A stretch of DNA of 33,899 nucleotides from Nitriliruptor sp040882075 (GTDB lineage: Bacteria > Actinomycetota > Nitriliruptoria > Nitriliruptorales > Nitriliruptoraceae), in contig NZ_JBBEBZ010000062.1 of NCBI RefSeq assembly GCF_040882075.1, positions 1 through 33,899 of the forward strand, given 5' to 3'. The notes under the pieces are model-generated. The model ran no database searches and was not told the origin of the DNA. It saw only the letters and a list, made by a program, of their open reading frames with translations. A program made the translations under genes and the position numbers. Shown here one piece after another: positions 1 through 6,988 of this stretch; position 1 is the first letter of the stretch; every line of letters starts with the position of its first letter.

Positions 1-1141
1 CACGGTGGAACTTCTCGACGTCGAACTCGCGTGAGTAGCCGAACCCACCGTGGATCTGGATGGCCTCGTCGGTGACGTGGACTGCGGTACGCCCAGCGTG
101 GAGCTTGGCCATCGACCCCTCACCGTGCTTGAACGGCGTCCAGGTCGTGCCCATGTTGATCCCGCGCCAGCACAGCAGGCGGGCCGCATCGATCTCGGTC
201 GCCATATCGGCGAGCTTGAAGGCGATGGCCTGGTGGCGGATGATCGGGACGCCGAAGGTCTCGCGCTCCATGGCGTACTGGATCGACGCCTCGAAGGCGG
301 CACGCGCGATCCCGACGGCCTGCATCCCGACGATCGGGCGGGTCGCCTCGAAGGTGGACAGCGCGCCACCGGTCTTCTTCTTCTTGTCGGGGTTGTGCGC
401 CGCGTCGATCTTGGCGTCGAGCTTGTCCTGTCCGCCGAGCAGCTGCTCGTCGGGCACGAAGCAGTCGGTGAGCGCGAGCTCGGCGGTGTGCGAGGCGCGG
501 ATCCCGAGCTTCTTGGTCTTCTTGGTCTGCGCGAAGCCGTCGGCGTCACCGGTCACGATGAACGACGCCTGACCGCGGTGACCGATCGTCGGGTCGACCG
601 TGGCGACCACGACGTGGACGTCGGCGATACCGCCGTTGGTGATCCAGATCTTCTCACCGTTGAGCAGCCAGCCGCCCTCGACCTTGGTGGCCTTGGTGCG
701 GATCTTGCTCACGTCCGAACCCGCGCCCGGCTCGGAGACCGCGTACGCACCGACCTTGATGTCGTCGGGGGTGCCGAAGATGCGCGGTGCCCACTCGGCG
801 ATCTGGTCGCCCGTGCCGGTCGAGGCCAGTCCTGCCAGCGCCAGGCCGGAGCCGAAGATGGCCAGGCCGATGCCGGCGCAGCCCCAGAACAGCTCCTCGA
901 TGATGAGGGCCTGGGTGAGCCCGGTCGGGTCCTGACCGGCCATCTGGTAGTACTCGAGGCCGTAGAGTCCCACTTCCGCGGCCTTCTGCACGATGGGCCA
1001 GGGGAACTCCTCGACCTCGTCGTAGTGCCGGTGGGCAGCGACGCCGTCGACGGTCGCCTCGCGCATCTCCTTGCGGGCGAAATCGTGGGCCCAGCTGCGG
1101 GCGGCTTCCTGCTCCTCGGTGAGCTTCAGGTCGAACGGCAC
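1..1141 (-). CDS. Acyl-CoA dehydrogenase, partial (C-terminus beyond the window edge)
   Basis: The minus strand encodes the first 380 codons of an acyl-CoA dehydrogenase, a flavoenzyme that introduces the alpha-beta double bond into acyl-CoA. The product starts MPFDLKLTEEQEA and shows the family blocks AVSEPGAGSD (FAD/substrate region), WITNGG, and near the C-terminus IQIHGGFGYSREF, a hallmark of the family's last helices. The gene runs off the left edge with few residues missing. The GTG start at 1141 is chosen because a GGGAGGA ribosome site lies just upstream and the N-terminus fits the family. It diverges from a TetR gene across a palindrome, so repression by that TetR is likely (inference). 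The exact substrate is not visible. Confidence 0.93.
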   Translation of the reverse strand, partial: MPFDLKLTEEQEAARSWAHDFARKEMREATVDGVAAHRHYDEVEEFPWPIVQKAAEVGLYGLEYYQMAGQDPTGLTQALIIEELFWGCAGIGLAIFGSGLALAGLASTGTGDQIAEWAPRIFGTPDDIKVGAYAVSEPGAGSDVSKIRTKATKVEGGWLLNGEKIWITNGGIADVHVVVATVDPTIGHRGQASFIVTGDADGFAQTKKTKKLGIRASHTAELALTDCFVPDEQLLGGQDKLDAKIDAAHNPDKKKKTGGALSTFEATRPIVGMQAVGIARAAFEASIQYAMERETFGVPIIRHQAIAFKLADMATEIDAARLLCWRGINMGTTWTPFKHGEGSMAKLHAGRTAVHVTDEAIQIHGGFGYSREFDVEKFHR

Positions 1142-1165
1142 GGCGGTCCTCCCGGGACGCGATGG

Positions 1166-1186
1166 GGTGTTACCGTCGGTAACGCC
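1166..1186. promoter_or_regulatory. Probable TetR operator palindrome
   Basis: Two 10-bp arms, ggtgttaccg and cggtaacgcc, flank a single central base; nine of ten positions pair. The inner core GTTACC-GTC-GGTAAC (1169-1183) is perfect. It lies between the divergent acyl-CoA dehydrogenase and TetR genes and just downstream of a minus-strand TAGCGT hexamer (1192-1197), so a bound repressor would cover the predicted start of the dehydrogenase transcript. Binding by the adjacent TetR is inference. Confidence 0.7.
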
Positions 1187-1191
1187 AACGG

Positions 1192-1197
1192 ACGCTA
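1192..1197 (-). promoter_or_regulatory. Candidate -10 element for the acyl-CoA dehydrogenase
   Basis: The minus strand reads TAGCGT here, a TAGNNT-type -10 hexamer of the kind common in actinobacterial housekeeping promoters. A start site about seven bases on would fall inside the palindrome at 1166-1186. No convincing -35 box is visible. Confidence 0.4.
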
Positions 1198-1291
1198 ACG
1201 GTGACGGGCGGGGCGTAGCAACCTGAGTCACGCGTCAGGTCGCGGGACCAGCGCAGCGGCGGGCCGGCGGCCGACCGAGGGGGACGACGAG

Positions 1292-1921
1292 GTGAGCGCG
1301 ACGACCGAGACGGGGCGCGCGACGGCGCGTGCGGCGCGGCGGACCGAACTGCTCGACGCCGCCGATCGTGCGATCCGTCGCGACGGTCCCGAGGTGTCGA
1401 TGGAGGCGCTGGCCGCCGAGGCAGGCATCACCAAACCCGTCCTGTACCGCCACTTCGTCGACCGGGGCGGGTTGCTCGACGCGGTCGCCGAACGCCACGC
1501 CCGCCGGCTGACCGACGAGCTGCGCACCGCCCTCGCCGAGCAGCGCCACCCGCGCGAGCGCATCCGCAGCGTGATGGCGACCTACCTGGCCTTCCTCGAG
1601 CGCGACCCGCACCTGCACCGGTTCGTGACCCGCGTCGCTCCCTCCGAACGCCTCGGCGCGCGGAGCGCCATCGACGACGCGATGACGGTGGTCTGCGATC
1701 AGGTCGTCGGCGCCGTCGCCCGTGAGCTGACCGGGGCGCGCCTCGATCCCGAGCCCGCACGGACCTGGGGGGTCGGGATGGTCGGCATGGTGCAGTTGGT
1801 CGGGGACCGCTGGCTCGATGCCCGCGACGTCCCGCGCGAGGTGCTCCTCGAGCGTCTCACCGACCTGCTGTGGCACGGCTTCCGCGGCATCGTCCTCCGC
1901 GGTCCGGACCCGGTCAGCTGA
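1292..1921 (+). CDS. TetR family transcriptional regulator
   Basis: A 209-residue protein with an N-terminal TetR helix-turn-helix at about residues 18-62, including the typical block MEALAAEAGITKPVLYRHF, followed by an alpha-helical ligand-binding region with no residues I can tie to a ligand. Length is normal for the family. The GTG start follows a GAGGGGGA ribosome site at 1277-1284. It is divergent from an acyl-CoA dehydrogenase and a palindrome lies between them, so it probably controls that gene and itself, perhaps sensing an acyl-CoA (inference). Its 3' end overlaps by 8 bp the 3' end of the convergent ABC permease gene. Confidence 0.9.
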   Translation: MSATTETGRATARAARRTELLDAADRAIRRDGPEVSMEALAAEAGITKPVLYRHFVDRGGLLDAVAERHARRLTDELRTALAEQRHPRERIRSVMATYLAFLERDPHLHRFVTRVAPSERLGARSAIDDAMTVVCDQVVGAVARELTGARLDPEPARTWGVGMVGMVQLVGDRWLDARDVPREVLLERLTDLLWHGFRGIVLRGPDPVS

Positions 1922-2723
1922 CGAGGGCGCGTCGCAGGAGGCGAACCGCGGCGAACCACGCGAGCAGGTCGAAGGCCAACACCACGGTGAGGTGGCCGAG
2001 CGCGTCGACGACCGTGCCGGTCCCGAAGGTCAGGATGCGGAGCAGCTCGACGACGTGGGTCAGCGGGTTGAACTGACCGATGGTCGCCATGAACGAGGGC
2101 AGAGTGTCCAGCGGGAAGAACGTCCCGGCGATGACGTACATCGGCACGATCACGCCCACGATCACGAAATCGAACCCGTGGGTCGAGCGCAGCAACGCTC
2201 CGAAGGCCGCACCCGCGGCCGCGAAACCGAACCCGGCGACCACCGACACCGCCGGCACGAGCAGCACGCCCGGTCCGGGGCGGACCCCGAACGCGAACGC
2301 GACGAGGGTGGTCAGGATCGCCACGACCGTCACGCGGCAGGCGTTCCACAGCGCCTCGCCGGTCACGATCTCGGCGACGGACACCGGCGCCGCGAGGATC
2401 CCGTCGTAGAGGTGCTGCTCCTTGCGACGGAAGTAGCCGTTGATCAGGCCGGGGAAGGCGCTCGAGAACAGGATCCCGATGGCGATCGCGCCGGTCGCGA
2501 TGAAGTCGAGGTAGTCGAGCCCCGCGACCTCCGCGACGAGCGCCCCGAAGCCGTACCCGAACGCGACGAAGTAGAGGACCGGCTCGGCGAGCGAGCCGAA
2601 CGCGGTCGAGAACCAGACGCGGCGGAACACCCGCCACTCGCGGTGGAGGATGGCGCCGACGGCACGTGGTTCGAACCGGCGCGGGACCGGCGGGCGGGTC
2701 GGCGCGAGCGGTGTCCCGGTCAC
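1914..2723 (-). CDS. ABC-2 type transporter permease
   Basis: A 269-residue membrane protein with about six hydrophobic segments, matching the ABC-2 exporter permease family (NodJ/DrrB type). Visible landmarks are the N-terminal amphipathic stretch before the first membrane helix, FRRKEQHLYDGILAAPVS in the cytoplasmic loop, and FFPLDTLPSFM near the fifth helix, which resembles the family's conserved loop. The start overlaps the stop of the upstream ATPase gene by 4 bp (2720-2723), so the two are translationally coupled and form one exporter. The substrate (drug, lipid or polysaccharide) cannot be told from sequence. Confidence 0.9.
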   Translation of the reverse strand: MTGTPLAPTRPPVPRRFEPRAVGAILHREWRVFRRVWFSTAFGSLAEPVLYFVAFGYGFGALVAEVAGLDYLDFIATGAIAIGILFSSAFPGLINGYFRRKEQHLYDGILAAPVSVAEIVTGEALWNACRVTVVAILTTLVAFAFGVRPGPGVLLVPAVSVVAGFGFAAAGAAFGALLRSTHGFDFVIVGVIVPMYVIAGTFFPLDTLPSFMATIGQFNPLTHVVELLRILTFGTGTVVDALGHLTVVLAFDLLAWFAAVRLLRRALVS

Positions 2724-3667
2724 CGTGCCACCTCGAGGTCGCCGGTCGAGGGCGCGGCGCCACCATCGAGCAGCTCACCGGTCAGGACCACGAAGACGTC
2801 CTCGAGCGTGGCCGCTCGACGCCGACCCCGCCCCGCGAAGCGGTCACCCAGGCGTTCGGCGCCGAGCACCGCGACGGCCGTCCCCGCGGATCGGGTCGCG
2901 AAGCCGGCAGCTCGGACCTCGGCCGTCACGGTCACGAGGTCGTCACCGCGGCCGGGCAGCTCGAGCACCTCGGTCCCGACGTGGGTGGCGACCAGGTCCG
3001 CGGGCGCGCCCTGCGCGACGATCCGTCCGCGGTGGACGATCGCGACCTGATCACACAGCCGCTCAGCCTCCTCGATGTAGTGGGTCGTCAGCACCACCGT
3101 GGCGCCGGCGTCGCGGATGGCGTCGACGGTGGTCCACAGCTGCGCACGGACCTGCGGATCGAGCCCGACGGTCGGCTCGTCGAGCAGCACGAGCTCGGGT
3201 CGGTGCAGCAGCCCGCGAGCGATCAGCAGCCGGCGACGCATCCCACCCGAGAGGTCCTCCGAGGGCGTATCGGCGCGGTCGCTCAGCTCCGCGATCGCCA
3301 GGCCACGCGCCACCGCTACGGCGCGGTCGGCACGTCGGATGCCGTGGAACCGGGCGTAGACGCCGAGGTTCTCGGCGACGGTCAGCTCGTCGTCGAGGTC
3401 GTCGACCTGCGGCACGACGCCGCAGCGGGCCCGGGCAGCCTTGCTCTCGGCTGGCAGGGCGTGGCCGAGGACCTCGACGACCCCCTCGTCGGCGATGGCC
3501 TGGCCGGTCAGCAGCCGCATCGTCGTCGACTTCCCCGCCCCGTTCGGACCGAGCAGGCCGAAGCAGGCCCCCGCGGGGACCTCGAGGTCGAGGTGATCGA
3601 CCGCGGTGAGCTCACCGAACCGCTTGACCACCTGACGGAGGCGGACAGCGGGCGGCGCGCCCGACAC
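2720..3667 (-). CDS. ABC transporter ATP-binding protein (drug/NodI type)
   Basis: A 315-residue ATPase that would power the permease encoded directly downstream. Walker A GPNGAGKST is at residues 40-48, the Q-loop glutamine at about 87 (VVPQVDD), the signature LSGGMRRRL at 139-147, Walker B LVLLDEPTVGLD at about 159-170, and the switch histidine in TTHYIEEAE. A C-terminal extension of about 90 residues is typical of DrrA/NodI-like exporters. The GTG start at 3667 gives a normal N-terminus, but no clear ribosome site precedes it. The nearest neighbour on the other side is a decayed toxin-antitoxin remnant. Confidence 0.93.
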   Translation of the reverse strand: MSGAPPAVRLRQVVKRFGELTAVDHLDLEVPAGACFGLLGPNGAGKSTTMRLLTGQAIADEGVVEVLGHALPAESKAARARCGVVPQVDDLDDELTVAENLGVYARFHGIRRADRAVAVARGLAIAELSDRADTPSEDLSGGMRRRLLIARGLLHRPELVLLDEPTVGLDPQVRAQLWTTVDAIRDAGATVVLTTHYIEEAERLCDQVAIVHRGRIVAQGAPADLVATHVGTEVLELPGRGDDLVTVTAEVRAAGFATRSAGTAVAVLGAERLGDRFAGRGRRRAATLEDVFVVLTGELLDGGAAPSTGDLEVAR

Positions 3668-3765
3668 GCGCGTGGCAGAGCGGGACAGGGGAGCACCTCG
3701 GGACAGGGCGAGTCAGCCGGCCAACGGTAGTCGGCGTCGGCCCGCCACGGCTCGTTCCCGTACGA

Positions 3766-3803
3766 CACGTGCACGGACCCGGCACGTGCGGGACCGGCAC
3801 GTG
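3766..3803. repeat. Three spaced CACGTG palindromes
   Basis: The hexamer CACGTG occurs at 3766-3771, 3783-3788 and 3798-3803, each within a similar context (ggcacgtgcgggacc-like), at spacings of 17 and 15 bp. The cluster sits about 100-135 bp upstream of the ABC ATPase start and at the edge of the mntA-like remnant. It could be an operator array or decayed repeat DNA. Confidence 0.4.
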
Positions 3804-3980
3804 GTGGGTGCCCGCCTCGCGATGTCGGGCACGTTGCTGTTCGACGACGACCCGCCAGCGCGGGTCGAGTGGCAGGCGATGACCCGGAAGATCTTCCTCG
3901 ACGAGCGTCCTCGCGTCGACCAGGCACGCCGGGACGTCGCCGCGGCTCGACGCGCACGCGCCGCCAGGGACCTCGGCTGA
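3801..3980 (+). pseudogene. MntA-like nucleotidyltransferase remnant (C-terminal part only)
   Basis: An open frame encodes VVGARLAMSGTLLFDDDPPA and continues through WQAMTRKIFLDERPRVDQARRD. This resembles the C-terminal tail of MNT-type nucleotidyltransferases (antitoxins of the MntA/HepT family), where a GxLLFxxD block follows the catalytic domain. No GS-x(9-11)-DxD catalytic signature is found upstream in any frame, so the catalytic domain appears to be lost. The stop TGA overlaps the ATG of the next frame (3978-3982), the normal coupled arrangement of the pair. Assignment rests on remembered family pattern and on the HepT-like partner next door. Confidence 0.55.
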
Positions 3981-4247
3981 TGCTCGACGCCGAACGGCTC
4001 GCTTGGCTGCTGCGTCGCGACCGAGGGGTACCGAGCGCCGGATGCGAACGCCGACGCGATCCGTGAGCTGGCGCGACACGGTGTGGTGGAGGCCGAGGTG
4101 ACAGAGGCCGTCGCCCGTGCGGTCGGCTTCCGTAACGTCCTCGTCCACCGCTACGCCGAGGTCATCGATGACCGCGTCGTCGACCACCTCGGCGCCCTCG
4201 ACCGGCTCGACGCGTTCGTCGACCAGCTCGTTGCCCGCTACCTGTGA
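3980..4247 (+). pseudogene. HepT-like (DUF86, HEPN) toxin pseudogene with internal deletion
   Basis: Frame 1 starts at ATG 3980 with MLDAERLAWLLRR, the expected N-terminus of a HepT toxin, then reaches a stop at 4064-4066. A second frame, readable from about 4014, encodes VATEGYRAPDANADAIREL and then GFRNVLVHRYAEV, ending at the stop 4245-4247. The second part contains the HEPN/HepT RNase motif R-x4-H-x-Y (RNVLVHRY). Intact HepT proteins are about 130-145 residues; roughly 40-45 residues between the two parts are missing and the frame has shifted. The active-site segment survives but the gene cannot give a normal product. Confidence 0.75.
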
Positions 4248-4255
4248 CGCGCCAC

Positions 4256-4285
4256 CACCCCGCGCACCGAGTGGGTGGCGGGGTG
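4256..4285. terminator. Hairpin between convergent hepT remnant and HNH gene
   Basis: The arms caccccgc (4256-4263) and gcggggtg (4278-4285) pair perfectly, and the loop can extend the stem through CACC/GGTG with one bulge. It stands between two convergent reading directions, so a bidirectional terminator is likely. There is no T-tract. Confidence 0.5.
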
Positions 4286-4338
4286 AGCGGGGTGAGCGGG
4301 CTGGGCGTGGCGCGATCGCGGTTGCGGCCGTGTCACCG

Positions 4339-5860
4339 TCAGAACGGGAGCAGGTCGTGGGTCGGAGCGCGGGTCGCTCGGTCATGTGGCGTGCGGCTCT
4401 CGCCCGGGTCGGGCCCGTCGCGGGAGGACGGGCCGTCGCGTGTCGCCGGGCCGTCGCGNNNNNNNNNNNNNNNNNNNNNNNNNNNNNNNNNNNNNNNNNN
4501 NNNNNNNNNNNNNNNNNNNNNNNNNNNNNNNNNNNNNNNNNNNNNNNNNNNNNNNNNNCGGGCCGTCGCGTGTCGCCGGGCCGTCGCGGGCCGCGGGCCC
4601 GTCGGTGTGGGGCGGGGGCAACTGTTGGTCGTGGCGGGGCCGGGTGGTCCACGTCCGACCACGGCGGCGGATGCGGTAGGTCCCGTCACGGTCCAGGTGT
4701 TGGGTCCAGCCACGCCGGTGGACGGTGGTGTGGTGGGCGCGGCAGAGAGACACCAAGTTCCACACGGCGTGGTCGCCTCCGGCGGCCTGGGGTCGGACGT
4801 GGTGCACGTCGCACCAGCGAAGAGGGGCGGTGCAACCGGGGAACCGGCAGCCCCCGTCGCGGGCCGCGACGGCACGGCGGGTCGCGGCCGTCACCTCGGG
4901 GGCGTAGCGCTGCGCGGCGAGCAGATCGGCTCCGTCACGCACCACGACGTCGAGGGCGGCATCGCACGCCAGGCGGTCCAGCGCTCGGCGCACGATCCGC
5001 GGGGGGCGGCCGCGTACCCCGGTGGCGATATGGCCCGCGGCGGCGTTGGTGATCCGGTCGAGGTCGACCACGACCGAGAACCGCACCGGCGTCGAACCCC
5101 CGGCCGAGGCGTCACCGGGCCGGCGGGTGCAGAGACGGACCAGCGCCGCGGCCAGCTGCTGGGCACGTGACGGCACCGGTTCGTCGGGGCCATGTTGGTC
5201 GCCGGCGCACGGCCGCGCCCGGGGGGCGTCGGCTTCGGCGGCCAGCGCGCCGGTGATGGCCGTGAACGATTCCGGGCCGAACTCGCCGTACCCGGTCCCC
5301 GACCCGTCGAGGCGTCCCTGCAGGGCGAGGAACTCGGTGTCGACCTGCCGGTCGGCGCGGTCCTCGGCGGCCCGCAGCGGCGAGAACTGTGCGATCGCGT
5401 CGTCCAGCGCCCACAGCCGCCGTTCGGGGTCCATCGCCGACAGGTGGTCGGCCTGCTCGCCGAGGTAGGTGTCCAGGGCGTCGCGGGCCGTGGCGTCCAG
5501 GCGACGTAGCCCGGTCACCAGCGCCCGGACGTGTCCCCAGGACAGCACCCCGGCGTCGAACAGGCCGGCGGTGGCCGGCATCGTGGCGAGCACGTCGCCG
5601 GCGGTCAGGACCATCGACACGTCGGAGCGGGCCGCGCCGGTGTGCAGCTGCACGGCACCGTCGACCGTCATCCCCTCCTCGGCGGCGGCGCGACGACCAT
5701 CGATCCGGCCGGCCAGCGCGACCGCCCGAGCCATCGCCCGATCCGCCTCGTGCAGCGCCGCCACCAACCCCGCCAGCTCGGCATCCGCTGACAACGCCGG
5801 CCCGCCCGGCACCGCGGGCGCGGGCGGGCGGTCGGGCATGGGATCGGGGTGGCGGCTCAT
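4339..5860 (-). CDS. DUF222 / HNH endonuclease domain protein, interrupted by an assembly gap
   Basis: The minus strand encodes a DUF222 helical domain followed by an HNH nuclease module: CRFPGC, then CDVHHVRPQAAGGDH, then NLVSLCRAHHTTVH. Such proteins are abundant in actinobacteria and their biological role is unsettled. The start is the ATG at 5860 (MSRHPDPMPD); a second ATG seven codons on is an alternative. After the HNH domain the tail becomes a six-residue repeat (DGPATR) and enters 100 N. On the far side the same repeat continues in another apparent frame and ends GESRTPHDRATRAPTHDLLPF-stop at 4339. Repeat phase predicts a true gap length divisible by three, so I treat the gene as intact and the frame break as artificial. 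Confidence 0.85.
4429..4588. repeat. 18-bp tandem repeat spanning an assembly gap
   Basis: The unit tgtcgccgggccgtcgcg is complete at 4441-4458 and 4571-4588, with 12-bp partial units at 4429-4440 and 4559-4570. The 100 N at 4459-4558 interrupt the array. Read on the minus strand it encodes repeats of DGPATR in the tail of the HNH protein. Confidence 0.9.
4459..4558. other. Assembly gap (100 N)
   Basis: A run of exactly 100 undetermined bases, a conventional placeholder length, sits inside the tandem repeat. Its real length is unknown and should not be used for frame reasoning. Confidence 0.99.
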
Positions 5861-5916
5861 GGACGGAGCATGCACGAGGGGTGTGACACGGGGGCCGCGG
5901 GTACCCGAAGGTTGTG

Positions 5917-5944
5917 GACGGACGACGACGGACGACGACGGACG
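5917..5944. repeat. Short 10-bp tandem repeat
   Basis: The unit gacgacgacg is repeated at 5921-5930 and 5931-5940, flanked by further gacg steps. It lies between the HNH gene start and the end of the permease remnant. No function is apparent. Confidence 0.5.
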
Positions 5945-5970
5945 TGGGCAGTTCACGGTCCGCGCGATGG

Positions 5971-6822
5971 TCAGGCGGTGCGGGCCAAGCGGTCGCGCGC
6001 CCCGAGGAGGGTCGCACCGGCCGTGGCCAGGAGCGGGACACCGGCCGCAACGACCGCGATCGTCGTCCACGGGACCTGGAGCGGCACGGACAGATCGAGC
6101 GAGGACAGGACCGCCCACGCCGGCACGAGCCCGACCGGCACGGCGAGCACGCCACCGATACCCGCCAGCAGCAGCGCTCGCCCGGCGGCCAGCGACCGGC
6201 GGGTGCGACGTCCCGCGCCGACCGACCGCAAGGTCACCAGATCCGGCCGCGCCTCCGCAGCGGCGAGCGCGATCGCGACCGCGACGAGGGCGAGTCCAGC
6301 CACCGCGCCGACGATGGTCACAGCCCAGGACGCGATGCCGTACCCGCTCTCGTAGCCCCGTTCGACGCGGACCGTGACCTGCCCGTCGGACCGTTCCTCG
6401 GCGATCGCACCCGCTGCGGCCAACGAGGTCGCGTTCACGGGCTCGTTCCCGAGCACCACGAACCACGCGCCTTCCCACTGGTCCGGCCTCGGCTCGGCGT
6501 TCGCGCCATCCACCGCGACGGTGGCCTCCGGGATGAGCAGCCGAGGTAGCTGGTAGGCGCCATCTGCCGCGATCGCGGGATCCGAGAAGCGACGGGTGAC
6601 GATCTCGAGCGTTCGCGTGTCGCCCACGACCAGTTCGTCGTCGACCCAGTCGACCGGTCGCACCTGCAGCTCTTCCGGCCGACCGTCGCCGAGCCAGATC
6701 GCCTGTCCCGCCTCCAAGGCCGCTGCCGCCTCGTCGCCGACGAGGGCCGCCGCGAACGCCGGCGGCACCGCCGCCGCGGACCAGCCGCGCCCGGAGGTGT
6801 CCAGGGAGCCCTCCGGTGACAC
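5971..6822 (-). pseudogene. FtsX-like ABC permease, C-terminal remnant
   Basis: About 283 residues are readable from a GTG at 6822 to the stop at 5971. An extracytoplasmic-type stretch (AVPPAFAAALVGDEAAAALE onward) is followed by three or four hydrophobic segments. The block ARPDLVTLRSVGAGRRTRRS matches the cytoplasmic loop of FtsX/MacB-type permeases, followed by the last two helices. Whole proteins of this kind have some 800 residues with two such units; here the first half and any start with a ribosome site are missing. No ATPase gene is adjacent. It could be a truncated but translated protein; I judge a remnant more likely. Confidence 0.65.
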
Positions 6823-6893
6823 CTGCGTGTGACGAGGACGGCGCGGGGGGCGTCCACCGACGGGCGGGCTCGTGAACGAGTTCTGAAGGGCAA

Positions 6894-6926
6894 CGGGTGG
6901 CTGACGTGCAGCGGGTAGCTGACGTG
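6894..6926. repeat. Paired 15-bp direct repeats
   Basis: cgggtggctgacgtg (6894-6908) and cgggtagctgacgtg (6912-6926) differ at one position and are 18 bp apart. They lie in the 166-bp spacer between the DUF885 gene end and the permease remnant, possibly a former promoter region of the permease. Confidence 0.45.
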
Positions 6927-6988
6927 ACGCATGCGCACCGTCAGACGCCCAGTGATCGTCACACGCCCGCTCTCGCGGTGCGTCGCGG

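Noticed and set aside
50..1198. Long plus-strand open frame over the left edge
   Set aside because: It is antisense to the acyl-CoA dehydrogenase, whose minus-strand translation contains clear family motifs. The plus-strand product has no recognisable features.
3766..3803. CACGTG cluster as a parS or ParB site for the orphan ParA
   Set aside because: The hexamer is the core of parS, but the flanking TGTTT/AAACA bases are absent and parA is 9 kb away.
4382..6478. A single 698-codon minus-strand frame through the N run
   Set aside because: It depends on the gap being exactly 100 bases and starts far upstream of the conserved N-terminus. Repeat phase shows that the tail belongs in a different apparent frame.
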